Assembly (NCBI RefSeq): GCF_963665245.1 | Contig: NZ_OY762269.1 | Location: 1,302,001-1,366,000 of the forward strand | Direction: 5' to 3' | Source of the DNA: an uncultured Paludibaculum sp. | Lineage (GTDB): Bacteria > Acidobacteriota > Terriglobia > Bryobacterales > Bryobacteraceae | Length of the DNA stretch: 64,000 bases | Shown here: positions 8,464-20,600 of the stretch, one piece after another | How the letters are laid out: each line of letters opens with the position of its first letter | Numbering within the stretch: position 1 is the stretch's first letter | Position numbers and translations under genes: made by a program | Notes under the pieces: model-generated | What the model was told of the DNA's origin: nothing | The model's input: only the letters and a program-made list of their open reading frames with translations | The model's database searches: none

Positions 8464-10260
8464 ATGCGGTTAGCTCTATTACTAGTTTCCATCGTTGCCA
8501 CGATCTTCGCTCAGCAGATACCCAGGCCGGAACATCCACAACCCCAGTTTATGCGTAGTGCGTGGATGAGCCTGAACGGGCCGTGGGCGTTTGAATTCGA
8601 CGATGGCGGCAAGGGCCTGGCTGAGGATTGGGCGGCCGCGGGCAAGAAGTTCTCGAAGTCGATTGTGGTTCCATTCTGCTTCGAAAGTGCCCGGAGCGGG
8701 ATTGGCGACACGAGCTTTCATCCGGTGGTGTGGTATCAACGCAGCTTCACGACGCCCGCGGAGTGGAAGGGCCGCAGCGTACTGCTGAATTTCGGCGCGG
8801 TGGACTACCAGGCCGAGGTTTGGGTGAACGGGCGGAACGCCGGATCGCATGAGGGCGGCAACACTCCGTTCCGATTTGACATCACTCCGTTCCTGAAGGT
8901 GGGCGCGAACACGGTGACAGTGCGGGCCTGGGATCCTCCGACGGACCGGGCGATCCCCCGCGGGAAGCAGTATTGGGAGCCGAAGTCGCGCAGCATCTTC
9001 TACACGCGCACCTCGGGGATCTGGCAGAGCGTCTGGCTGGAAGCGGCGGGCGCGAGCCGCATCGATTCCCTGAAGATCGAAGCCTCGAACAGCGGGGCGG
9101 TGGAGTTTCAGGCACGCATTGCGAACCCCGAACCTGGGTTGACGCTGGCCTACACCGTGAAGAGCGGCGAGAGCGTGGTGGCTAGCGGTGTAGGCTCGGC
9201 CGCGGATGGGAAGTACGTAGCGGCGGGTGCGTTTATCCGCGGGCCGAAGCTGTGGTCGGTGGAGCATCCGAATCTCTATGACGTCACCCTGCAACTGAGG
9301 AAGGGTGAGGCTGTGCTGGATACGGTGCAGAGCTATTTCGGGTTCCGGAAGGTGGCCCTTGAGAACGGGCGGGTGACGATCAACGGGCGGCCGGTGTATC
9401 TGAAATTCGTGCTGGACCAGGGCTACTGGCCGGAGAGCCTGCTGACGCCGCCGTCGGACGAGGCGATGCAGTACGACATCCGGATGACGAAGGAGATGGG
9501 GTTCAACGGAGCGCGCAAGCATCAGAAGCTGGAGGACCCACGGTTTCTGTACTGGGCCGACAGAATGGGCTTCCTGGTGTCGGACGAGATGGCCAATGCC
9601 TATCTGTTCGACGAGCAGTATGTGCAGCGGTTCCAAAAAGAGTGGATGGAGGCGGTGGAGCGGGATATCAACCATCCGTCGGTGATCATCTGGGCTCCGC
9701 TGAATGAGAGTTGGGGTGTACCGGATCTGGCGGATGCCAGGCAGCAGAGCCATTTGCGAGCCCTGTATCACATGACGAAGTCGATGGATCCGTCGCGGCT
9801 GGTGATTGACAACGAGGGGTGGCAGCACACGGAGACTACCGATCTGTTCGCGGTGCATGACTATACGGCGGACATGAGCGGGCTGTTGTCGCGCTGGTCG
9901 AAGGTGGAGGTGAAGCCGGGCGCGGTGCTGCCTCCGCATGGGGTGAACTATCTGGCTCCGGGGCAGGTGTACAACGGGTCACCGCTGTACTTGAGCGAGT
10001 TCGGCGGCATCGCATTCATCCTGCCGGGATCGAAGGTGCCGGAGGCGGCTTGGGGCTACTCGGGCGTTGAGAAGACAGCCGATGCCGCGATGGGGCGGCT
10101 GAACGGGCAGTATGAGGCCATCCGGCAGAGCCCGATCATCGGCATCTGCTACACGCAGATTACCGATGTGGAGCAGGAGATCAACGGGTTGATGACCTAT
10201 GATCGCAAGCCGAAGTTCGATGTGAAGCGACTGAAGGACATGAACGACCGGCTGAAGTAG
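8464..10260 (+). CDS. Secreted glycoside hydrolase family 2 protein (beta-galactosidase/beta-glucuronidase type)
   Basis: 598 aa. The leader MRLALLLVSIVATIFAQ suggests export. Order of domains: a jelly-roll sugar-binding domain (about 25-185, with the SLNGPWAFEF opening), an Ig-like sandwich (about 190-290), then a TIM barrel. The acid/base Glu is in WAPLNESWG (E415) and the predicted nucleophile is in YLSEFGG (E512), both expected for GH2. The length matches compact beta-glucuronidase-like members. The exact sugar specificity cannot be inferred. It is divergent from the deacetylase (starts 3 bases apart), so the two may act together on an extracellular amino- or uronic-acid glycan. It is convergent with the PPK2 gene after a 4-base gap. 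Confidence 0.85.
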   Translation: MRLALLLVSIVATIFAQQIPRPEHPQPQFMRSAWMSLNGPWAFEFDDGGKGLAEDWAAAGKKFSKSIVVPFCFESARSGIGDTSFHPVVWYQRSFTTPAEWKGRSVLLNFGAVDYQAEVWVNGRNAGSHEGGNTPFRFDITPFLKVGANTVTVRAWDPPTDRAIPRGKQYWEPKSRSIFYTRTSGIWQSVWLEAAGASRIDSLKIEASNSGAVEFQARIANPEPGLTLAYTVKSGESVVASGVGSAADGKYVAAGAFIRGPKLWSVEHPNLYDVTLQLRKGEAVLDTVQSYFGFRKVALENGRVTINGRPVYLKFVLDQGYWPESLLTPPSDEAMQYDIRMTKEMGFNGARKHQKLEDPRFLYWADRMGFLVSDEMANAYLFDEQYVQRFQKEWMEAVERDINHPSVIIWAPLNESWGVPDLADARQQSHLRALYHMTKSMDPSRLVIDNEGWQHTETTDLFAVHDYTADMSGLLSRWSKVEVKPGAVLPPHGVNYLAPGQVYNGSPLYLSEFGGIAFILPGSKVPEAAWGYSGVEKTADAAMGRLNGQYEAIRQSPIIGICYTQITDVEQEINGLMTYDRKPKFDVKRLKDMNDRLK

Positions 10261-10264
10261 ACGG

Positions 10265-11167
10265 CTATTTCTCGGCTTCCAGCAGGCGTTTGGCTTCGGT
10301 CAGCGCCTGTTTCTGCTGCTCGGAGACTGTGGGGTACTCCAGTTTGAGCCCTTTCAGCGTTTGGTACATGATGCCGGCGACGGCCAGCCGCGAGACCCAC
10401 TTGTTGTCGGCGGGGATGACGTACCAGGGTGAATTCTTCGTGCTGGTGGCGCGGATGCATTCTGCGTAGGCCTGCATGTACTCGTCCCAATGGCTGCGCT
10501 CCTTGGCGTCGGAGGCGGAAAACTTCCAGTTCTTCTCGTCGCGATCGATGCGTTCCAGGAACCGCTTCTTCTGCTCGTCGCGCGAGACGTTGAGGAAGAA
10601 CTTCAGGGTGATGATGCCGTTGTTGTGGAGGTACTCCTCGAAGTTGTTGATCTCGCGATAGCGGCGCTGGTAGATCTTTTTGTCCTTGAGGTGGGCCGGC
10701 AGTTTCTGGCTCTCGATGATGGCGGGATGCACCTTGGTGACCAGCACCTCCTCGTAGTAGGAGCGATTGAAGATGCCGATGCGGCCGCGCTCGGGTAGGG
10801 CTTTGAAGCAGCGCCACAGATAGTCGTGGTCCAGTTCCTCGTTGGAAGGAGCTTTGAAGCTGTAGACCTGGCATCCCTGTGGGTTGATGCCGCTCATGAC
10901 ATGCTTGATGGCGCCATCCTTGCCGGCTGCGTCCATGGCCTGGAAGATGACGAGAAGAGCGTAGTTGTCCTGGGCGTAAAGTTTGTCCTGGATTGCGGCC
11001 AGCATCCGGATGCCGTCTTCCAGGGCCGCAGTGGCCTGTTTCTTATCCATGGACTTCGGCTTCCATGCAGCGTCGAAGTCCTTTGGGATCGACAGTTTCT
11101 TCTTGCCCGGCGGAACGATCATTCTGTCCGCGAGACTGTCGATTCGACTCTCCGCCGGTTTCTTCAT
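10265..11167 (-). CDS. Polyphosphate kinase 2 family protein
   Basis: 300 aa when started at ATG 11167, which has GGAGG 7 bases upstream; the open frame extends 76 codons further, but that segment lacks family similarity. Diagnostic PPK2 elements are the Walker A-like AMDAAGKDG (77-85), the lid/Walker B region FNRSYYEE (133-140), and the NFEEYLHNNG and FFLNVSRDEQ segments. PPK2 enzymes move phosphate between inorganic polyphosphate and nucleotides in the cytoplasm, generally making NTP or NDP from polyphosphate. Class I versus II or III cannot be settled by eye. It is divergent from the membrane protein gene at 11284. Confidence 0.9.
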   Translation of the reverse strand: MKKPAESRIDSLADRMIVPPGKKKLSIPKDFDAAWKPKSMDKKQATAALEDGIRMLAAIQDKLYAQDNYALLVIFQAMDAAGKDGAIKHVMSGINPQGCQVYSFKAPSNEELDHDYLWRCFKALPERGRIGIFNRSYYEEVLVTKVHPAIIESQKLPAHLKDKKIYQRRYREINNFEEYLHNNGIITLKFFLNVSRDEQKKRFLERIDRDEKNWKFSASDAKERSHWDEYMQAYAECIRATSTKNSPWYVIPADNKWVSRLAVAGIMYQTLKGLKLEYPTVSEQQKQALTEAKRLLEAEK

Positions 11168-11283
11168 CGGGTGTCCTCCAAGAGTGAAGCGGGCCGCCTT
11201 GGTCCGCTGGAGTCGAGTATCGAAGATGGGGCCAGGGGAGTCAACGGGGAAGGCCTGAAGTTCCGAGTGGCTAAGATGGACAG

Positions 11284-12711
11284 GTGGTTCGAAAACGGGT
11301 CCAGGTGATTTTGATTTCCGTCGTACTGCTGATTCCCTGCTTCTGGCAGAAGCGGATTCAAGCAGGCGATCTCTCCAGCCACTTGTACAATGCATGGCTG
11401 GAGACCGAGATCCTCGCCGGGCGAGGGGACGGGTTGGAGCTCGCCAGGCCCGCGACCAATGTCCTCTTCGACCGGGGCCTGGTGCTGCTCACCGAGATCG
11501 GTGGGCCGGGGCTGGCCGAGCATGTGATGGTTCCGCTCGTGGTGCTGGTCTTCTTCTGGGGGGCGGTGGCCTGGATTCAGAGGGCCAGCGGGGACGCTTG
11601 GTTTCTCATGCCCTGTCTGGCGATGTCTGCCTATGGGTGGGTGTTTCACGTCGGTTTGCTCAATTTCTATCTGGCGACGGGCCTGGCCTTCTGGGTGCTG
11701 GCGCTGCTATGGGATGCGCGGCCAGGCTGGAGGCCAGTCTGTGTGGCCCTACCGCTGCTGGCGGCGGGCTATGCGGCGCACGCGCTGCCGGTGGTGTGGT
11801 GCTGCTGCGTTCTGGCTTATGCGTGGACGGCGCGGCACGTCCCGGAGCGGTGGAGGCTATGGCTGCCGGCCGCCGCGGTTGCTTTGATTCTGCTGGGCCG
11901 CGGTTTGCTCGTGGCGAACTTCCGGACAGAGGCAGCTTCGAACCAACTGATGGAGATGTGGGGTGGGCAGCAGTTCTGGGTGCATGGAACCAAGTACGTG
12001 GCGCCTGTGTTGGTGCTCGGGGTGCTGTGGGGCATCGCCTTCTGCCGGTTCTTCTACTCGCGGCCGATGGGTGCGATCGTCGTCAATCTGCCGCTGCAGC
12101 TGTGCGTGGTGATGGCCGCCGCGATTCTGGCCTGCCCGACGCGGGTGGAGTTGAGCGCGTACAGGATCCCGCTAAGCCTGATCACTGAGCGAATGACCTT
12201 GCCGTTGACGGTTCTCATCTGTGTGATGCTGAGCCAGATCCGGCCAGCGGCGTGGCAGGCGTGGGCCCTGGGGGCGGTGGCGGCGCTGCAGTTCTCGTTC
12301 CTCTATGTGGACTCGCGCGCTTTGAACTGGTGGGAGGATCAGGTGGTGCAGGCGCTGGCTGCGGTGCCGCACGGTGCGCGGGTGGTGTCGTCGCTGCATG
12401 ATCCGGGGAGCCAGGCGCTGCTGTGGAACCATGCGGTGGACCGCGCCTGTATCGGCCGTTGCTACAGTTACCAGAACTATGAGCCTGGTTCATTGCAGTT
12501 CCGGGTGCAGGCGAGGCGGCCCAACGGCATTGTGATGCACGATTCGCTGGATGCGGGCAAGGCCGAACGGGGTGAATATGTGGTGCGGGCGGGTGATTTG
12601 CCCTTGTATCAGGTGACCGCCTGCGCCGATGGGCGTCTTTGCGCCAAACCGATGGCCGCGGGCGAACAGTTGAAAGCGGTGAGGCTCTCGCTGTTGCCGG
12701 ATCTATGGTAA
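11284..12711 (+). CDS. Polytopic membrane protein of unknown function, paralogue B
   Basis: 475 aa from GTG 11284; no good ribosome site is visible, but alignment with paralogue A at 5962 supports this N-terminus. It shares QAGDLSSHLYNAWL after the first membrane segment and AVDRACIGRCYSYQNYEP near residue 388, and the same layout of about ten membrane segments plus a short soluble tail. The two paralogues lie 3.9 kb apart in opposite orientation and enclose the deacetylase, GH2 and PPK2 genes. The conserved Asp, Ser-Ser-His and Cys-x-x-x-Cys residues in outer loops hint at an enzymatic rather than a transport role, but I do not recognise the family. Confidence 0.55.
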   Translation: MVRKRVQVILISVVLLIPCFWQKRIQAGDLSSHLYNAWLETEILAGRGDGLELARPATNVLFDRGLVLLTEIGGPGLAEHVMVPLVVLVFFWGAVAWIQRASGDAWFLMPCLAMSAYGWVFHVGLLNFYLATGLAFWVLALLWDARPGWRPVCVALPLLAAGYAAHALPVVWCCCVLAYAWTARHVPERWRLWLPAAAVALILLGRGLLVANFRTEAASNQLMEMWGGQQFWVHGTKYVAPVLVLGVLWGIAFCRFFYSRPMGAIVVNLPLQLCVVMAAAILACPTRVELSAYRIPLSLITERMTLPLTVLICVMLSQIRPAAWQAWALGAVAALQFSFLYVDSRALNWWEDQVVQALAAVPHGARVVSSLHDPGSQALLWNHAVDRACIGRCYSYQNYEPGSLQFRVQARRPNGIVMHDSLDAGKAERGEYVVRAGDLPLYQVTACADGRLCAKPMAAGEQLKAVRLSLLPDLW

Positions 12712-12730
12712 CGACAGCCGCCTCAAATGA

Positions 12731-12761
12731 GAAACGCGCCGGCGGTGAGCCGGCGCGTTTC
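12731..12761. terminator. Bidirectional terminator hairpin
   Basis: A perfect 13-base inverted repeat (GAAACGCGCCGGC and its complement) with a 5-base loop lies between two convergent genes ending at 12711 and 12784. The arm termini provide short T-rich tracts (TTTC on each exit), so it could end transcription from both sides. Confidence 0.75.
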
Positions 12762-12783
12762 TTTCCCGGAAGATGAACTAGGA

Positions 12784-15321
<2,538 letters not shown>

Positions 15322-15425
15322 CGATCAATCCTCCCGGTCCGTCGGATTTGGTCCTCGTAGGAGTTGGGTCAACTCGTTGAGGAGTATCAGACCTTAAATG
15401 AGAACTTGTAAAAGACCCAAGAATC

Positions 15426-15454
15426 ACTATATAAGACTCAGGTATCGGATTCAA
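15426..15454 (-). promoter_or_regulatory. Candidate sigma-70-type promoter for hppA
   Basis: On the minus strand, TTGAAT (15449-15454) and TATAGT (15426-15431) are separated by 17 bases, the ideal spacing. They would give a leader of roughly 95-100 bases before the hppA ATG. The region is AT-rich relative to the surroundings. Confidence 0.5.
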
Positions 15455-15498
15455 CCAAGGCACGGCATGCATCTTACCAGACTGAGGGGTCCGCTATC

Positions 15499-16278
15499 AT
15501 GGGGCGGATGAGACATGTCGTCGGCGCGGCGTGGATGCCGCTTGTTTTCACACTTCTAGCGGTGGCGGCTACTCCGGAGTACGGGTTCCGCGTGGTGCGA
15601 ACATTTCCGCATGATAGATCGGCCTTCACGGAGGGGTTTGAGTTCCGTGGTGGATATTTCTACGAGAGCACGGGGCAGATGGGGCGTTCCACGCTTCGCA
15701 AAGTGGAGGTGGAAAGCGGCCGAGTCGTCCAGGGGTTGCCGCTCTCGCCCAGTGTTTTCGGGGAGGGAGTCACCGTCCTGAACCAGCAGATCGTTCAACT
15801 GACCTATCAGGGCGGATTGGGTTTCGTCTACTCGCAACCGGACTTTCGGCTGCTGCGGACCTTCCGATACAACGGTGAGGGCTGGGGGCTCGCCAACGAT
15901 GGCCGGACGATCTACATGAGCGATGGCACAAGCGGGATCCGGTGCCTGGATCCGGTGAGCCTTCGCGAACTGAGGCGGCTCCAGGTACACGAAGGGGCAG
16001 AGAAGATCCAATATATCAATGAGTTAGAGATTGTTCAGGGCGAGATATGGGCCAACGTCTGGCAGACTGAGAAGATTGCCAGGATCTCTCCGCAGGACGG
16101 GCGGATCCTCGGGTGGATCGACTTGAGCGGGCTTCTGCCGGCCGCCGAAGCGCGAGGCGTGGACGTCATGAACGGGATCGCTTATGACGCGATGGGCGAC
16201 CGGCTCTTCGTGACCGGCAAGTACTGGCCCAAGGTCTTCGAGATCAAGGTGGTGCCGAAGGCCCCCGGGCGCCGCTGA
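15499..16278 (+). CDS. Glutaminyl-peptide cyclotransferase (papaya/bacterial type)
   Basis: 259 aa, with a signal peptide in the first 24 residues (start at ATG 15499; ATG 15508 is an equally possible start). The rest is a five-bladed beta-propeller type glutamine cyclotransferase. Recognisable segments are the FPHDRSAFTEGFEF opening, FYESTGQMGRSTLR, FGEGVT, GEGWGLANDGRTIYMSDGT, and NELEIVQGEIWANVWQT. By family it converts N-terminal Gln to pyroglutamate on exported proteins or peptides, in the periplasm. It is divergent from hppA across a 177-base intergenic region. It is convergent with the HlyD-type gene after a 10-base gap. Confidence 0.9.
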   Translation: MGRMRHVVGAAWMPLVFTLLAVAATPEYGFRVVRTFPHDRSAFTEGFEFRGGYFYESTGQMGRSTLRKVEVESGRVVQGLPLSPSVFGEGVTVLNQQIVQLTYQGGLGFVYSQPDFRLLRTFRYNGEGWGLANDGRTIYMSDGTSGIRCLDPVSLRELRRLQVHEGAEKIQYINELEIVQGEIWANVWQTEKIARISPQDGRILGWIDLSGLLPAAEARGVDVMNGIAYDAMGDRLFVTGKYWPKVFEIKVVPKAPGRR

Positions 16279-16288
16279 ACGAGCGCGG

Positions 16289-17596
16289 CTACTGGATCAC
16301 GATCTCTTCGCCTTCTTCGACACCGCCGGTAAGGACGGCGTCCGGGCCGTAGATACGGCCCCTAGTGACGTTCCGTTTCTCCAGGGAATCGCCTTTGCGG
16401 ACGTAGACGAACGTCTCGCCGTTCTCCTGCTGGATGGCCTCGGCCGGGGCGAGGAGGACGTCTTTCTCGTGGTCCACGACAACATCGGCGGACGCGGAAA
16501 GATCGGGCAGGACGCGGTCGTCGGCGTCGAGGATCTCCATGCGGATTGGGATGTTCCGGATGAAGTACTGGGAGCGGCCGGGGGTGGTCGCCAGGGCTCC
16601 GACCGCCGAGACTTTGGCTTTGTAGACGGCGTCTGGGAACGCCTCCAGACGCACCGTGGCTTCCTGTCCGATGTGGAACTGCCCATTTTGCGACTGGTTG
16701 ATGTAGCCTTCCACCTGCATGCTCTTGCGATCGATGACGCGCATGATCAGCGTCCCTGGCGTGACGCGGTCGCCTACAGCGATGGCGACCCGGTCGCCTC
16801 CGGGCCGGTTCACGTCCTGGACTACTGCCATACCTTCGGCGGGGGCGTGGATGGTCATGCGTTCGATGTCGCGCTGATGGCGGGCGACATGCAGTTTCTC
16901 GACGTCCCTGGTGAGCTCATTGATGCGCAGTGCGGCCGCTTGGGACTCGAGCTTAATGGGCAGATCCCCGTTCGCGGCTTCGTAGGCCGCCTGAGCTTCT
17001 TCGACGGCGAGTTGGAAAAGCTGCTGCTGGATGGCGGAGCGCACCTCGAGGGTACGGAGGTCGAGCCGGGCGCGATCGAGGGTAGCCTTTGCCTTGCGCA
17101 GTTCCTGGACCCACGCCTCGCTTTCCACTTCAAGCTGCGTCCGGAAGCGCTTGAGGGTGGTTTCCCGCGCGCGAAGGCCGTCGACTGTGTCGTCCAGATG
17201 GTCGCGGGCTCCCTGAGGGTCGAAGGCGGCGACCACCTGCCCTTTGTGGACCAAGGCGCCCGAGGAGACAAGTGTCATGAGCGTCAGTGGTTGGTCGGAC
17301 TCCGGCATCGTCAGTTTGGGCACCACCACGTTCGCGAAGTTCCGGGCGGAGGTGGAACCGCTGAGGCGCACGCGGACCAGGAGGTCTCCCTTGCGGACCC
17401 GGGCCACGTGCTGGTGCCTGGCCGCCTCGGCTCGGCGAGCATCGGCCTGGCGGGCGGTGAAGTAGTGGTAGCCGCTGACTCCTCCGATAGTCAGGATCAA
17501 TAGGAATAGCCACGACCAAGTCCGGTTGGCCGATGGCGGCGCTTCCGGTTCCTGGGCGGACGGAGGTATTGACGAGGGCGACAGCAGGGTGGACAT
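16289..17596 (-). CDS. HlyD/RND-type periplasmic adaptor (membrane fusion) protein
   Basis: 435 aa. One N-terminal membrane anchor (about 27-44, WSWLFLLILTIGG) is followed by a beta-barrel/lipoyl half (RKGDLLVRVRLSGS), a long coiled-coil hairpin (about 130-240), the second lipoyl half (HAPAEGMAVVQDV) and a C-terminal barrel. Such adaptors bridge an inner-membrane transporter to an outer-membrane channel. No permease, ATPase or TolC gene is adjacent, so its partner must lie elsewhere; it lies downstream of and in the same direction as the tricorn protease gene? No: in transcription order the tricorn gene (ending 17672) comes first with a 75-base gap, so co-transcription is possible but unproven. 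Confidence 0.8.
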   Translation of the reverse strand: MSTLLSPSSIPPSAQEPEAPPSANRTWSWLFLLILTIGGVSGYHYFTARQADARRAEAARHQHVARVRKGDLLVRVRLSGSTSARNFANVVVPKLTMPESDQPLTLMTLVSSGALVHKGQVVAAFDPQGARDHLDDTVDGLRARETTLKRFRTQLEVESEAWVQELRKAKATLDRARLDLRTLEVRSAIQQQLFQLAVEEAQAAYEAANGDLPIKLESQAAALRINELTRDVEKLHVARHQRDIERMTIHAPAEGMAVVQDVNRPGGDRVAIAVGDRVTPGTLIMRVIDRKSMQVEGYINQSQNGQFHIGQEATVRLEAFPDAVYKAKVSAVGALATTPGRSQYFIRNIPIRMEILDADDRVLPDLSASADVVVDHEKDVLLAPAEAIQQENGETFVYVRKGDSLEKRNVTRGRIYGPDAVLTGGVEEGEEIVIQ

Positions 17597-17671
17597 GACG
17601 GGTGACCGAAATTACAGAGTATCGGATCCGCAGCGTATTTTCATGCCACCCGTCCAGAGTTTACCCGGCGG

Positions 17672-20600
17672 CTACCGCGCTTTGTGGTAGTTGGGGTACT
17701 CCGGTTTCTCGTAGCGGGGCAGCGGACTGTTCTTGAGGGACTCCATCAGCACCTCGACGGCTTTCTCGAGTTGAGGGTCGCGGCCCTGACGTACGAGCGC
17801 GGGATCATACTCCACTTCGATGTCGGGCGTGACGCCGTGGTTCTCGACATCCCACTGCTTTTCGGTGTTGTAGAAGGCGAGGTTGGGCGCGGTGACGCCG
17901 CCGCCGTCCACGAGTGGCGGGAAGCCGAAGATGCCCACCAGGCCGCCCCAGGTTCGTTTGCCGATGAGGGGGCCGATCTTCAACTTGTGGAACATCCAGG
18001 GCATGGCGTCGCCGCCGGATCCAGCGTATTCATTGACGATCATGGCTTTCGGGCCGTAGATGCCGTTCATGGGGGTGGTGAACTCGTGGCCGGCTCGGGT
18101 GGTAAAGAAATTCAGGAGAGGCCGGCGCAGGTAGTCGATGATGTAGTCGGCCACGTAGCCGCCGCCGTTGAAGCGCTCGTCCAGCACCATGCCTTCCTTG
18201 CCGACTTGCGAGAAGAACCAGCGGTTGAAGTTCGTATAGCCCTGGTTTGAGGTGTTGGGCAAGTGGACATAGCCCAGGCGCCCGCCCGAGAGCTGTTCGA
18301 CCTTGCGGCGGTTCCCTTCGATTAGGTCCATGTAACGGAGGCCGGTCTCGTTGCCAGTGGGAACGACGGTGACTTCGCGGCTGCCGTCACCGTTGGCATT
18401 GGGTCCGACTCTCAGCACCACGCTCTTTCCGGAGGTGGCCTCGAAGAAGCTGTAGACGTCGTCGGTGGCTTTCACTTCCCGGCCATTGACCGCCAGCAGA
18501 AAGTCACCGGCTTTGACGTTGACTCCGGGCGCCGTGAGGGGCGCGCGTAGGCTTGGGTTCCAGTTCTCACCATTGAAGACCTTGGAGAACTTGTAGCGGC
18601 CGTTTTCCACGGTGTAGTCGGCGCCAAGCAGGCCGCCGGGGACGTTCTTGGGTTGGTTCTGATTCTCACCGCCGCCGACGTAGAGGTGTCCGACGGACAA
18701 CTCGCCCAACATGTCGCGAAAGAGGTAGTTGAGGTCTTCGCGGTGGGCGATGCCGGGCAGGAACTTCTGGTACTTGGCCTTATAGTCGGCCAGGTTGACG
18801 CCGTGAAGGTTGGGGTCGTAGAAGAAGTCGCGTTCGATGCGCCAGACCTCGTTGTAGATCTGGGCCCATTCGGCCCGCGGTTCGACGCGCACCTCCATCT
18901 GGTCGAGTTTGAGGGCTCCGTCATCCGGTTTGGGCGCGGCGGCGGTGGCGGCGATGAACCACTTGTGCTCCGGTTTCGAGTAGAGGACTTTCTCGCCATT
19001 GAAGCTCAGGTCGAAGCCGGAGATGCCGGCGAGGAACTGATCGGTCTTGCGTGTCTTGAGGTCGAATTTGTGAACCGTCCGGGTGAGGGGGCCTTCCGAC
19101 GGCGGCACCGGGGGATCCTCCATGAGGAACAGGATGCCGGTCTTGCCCGCAGCCAGTATGGAGTAGCGGCGGGCCGGGATGGGGAGAGCCAGGATGCGCT
19201 GGGAGATGCCGTCGAAGTCGACGCGCACCTCGACCTTCTCATCTTTCTTGGCGTCGTCCTTTTTGGGTTCGTCGTTCTTTGCATCATCCTTTTTCGCGTC
19301 ATCCTTCTTCGCGGCGCCCACCTTTTCCTCATCGCTTTCTGGAGCGAGGGGAGACGGGTCCTCTTTGCGCAGAACCGCGACGTAGACGCTGCGGTTGGAG
19401 ATGCGGTCGATAGAGGACATGTCGAGCCAACCGGTGGAGAGGCCCGTGTTGGTGCTGGCCGTGAAGTAGATGTAACGGCCGTTCGCGTCGAACGCCGCGT
19501 GACGCTGATCGCTGAGCCCGTCGGAGACCTGGGTGTTCTTGCCGGCGTCGAGCGAGTAGACATGCACGGCGCGCAGGAAGTTGCGCTGCAACTTATTGTA
19601 AACGATCCACTTGGAGTCCGGTGACCAGCGCGGCGCCATATCGTCGCGGTCGGGGACGTCGTAGTAGTCACTGTCGACTTTCGTCACCTTCTTTGTTTCG
19701 AGATCGATGAAGCAAGTGGTGACGTTGGCGTCGCGGAACAGAATCTTCTTGCCGTCCGGCGACCAGATGGGTTCATAGAAGAACGACTTCCAGCCGATGT
19801 CGTACTTCTTCACCTCGCCGCGGCCGTTCTGCGGGGCGACGTGGAGCTGATATTCGCCACTCTCATCGGAGAAGTAGGCGATGCTTTGCCCGTCCGGCGA
19901 CCAGGCCGGGTAGCGCTCGGCCGCGCCGGTTGTGTTCGTGATGTTTCGAATGTCGCCCTTCTCGGCGGGGGCGGTGAGGATTTCGCCCCGGGAACCGAAC
20001 ACGGCGCGGGCGCCGGTCGGCGAAAGAGTGGCGGACTCGATGGTCGCGGCTGCTTTGGCATAGTAGGGGCGGACTTCCGGCAGGTCGCCATTGAGCGTGA
20101 CATTCACGGGCGTGACTTTGCCGTTCTTGAGGTCGTAGAGTTCGATGGCGCCGAAGTGCTCAAGGACGATGGCGTCGGGGCCTCGGGAGGCGCTTTTGTA
20201 GTCGTAGCCTGAGTTCTTGATGGCCTCGGTCACCTTCCGGGACTTGGTGTCGTAGACACAGAGTGTCATGGGGCCGAACCGGTCAGAGAGGAAATAGACC
20301 TTGTCTCCGGACCACATGGGGTAGTAGTCGTTGGAGTTGTCGCGCGGGACCTTCTCGATCTTCGAATCGGCGACATCAGCCAACCAGATGGGGCTGGTGC
20401 GGCCGCCGGCGTAGCGCTTCCAGGAGGCGAACGCGGGCGCGAGCGGGGTATAGGCGAGGCGCTTGCCGTCAGGGGAGTAAGCGGCCATGTCGCCCATGGG
20501 CAGGGGCTGCAGGTCGGCCGCGCCACCGTCGACGCTCATCGTGTAGAAGTGATTGGCGACCAGGGCGGTGGACCGGTTGGAGCGGAACAGGATCCGTTTG

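Noticed and set aside
8482..9939. 485-codon minus-strand frame opposite the GH2 gene
   Set aside because: Antisense shadow; the plus-strand product has both GH2 catalytic residues.
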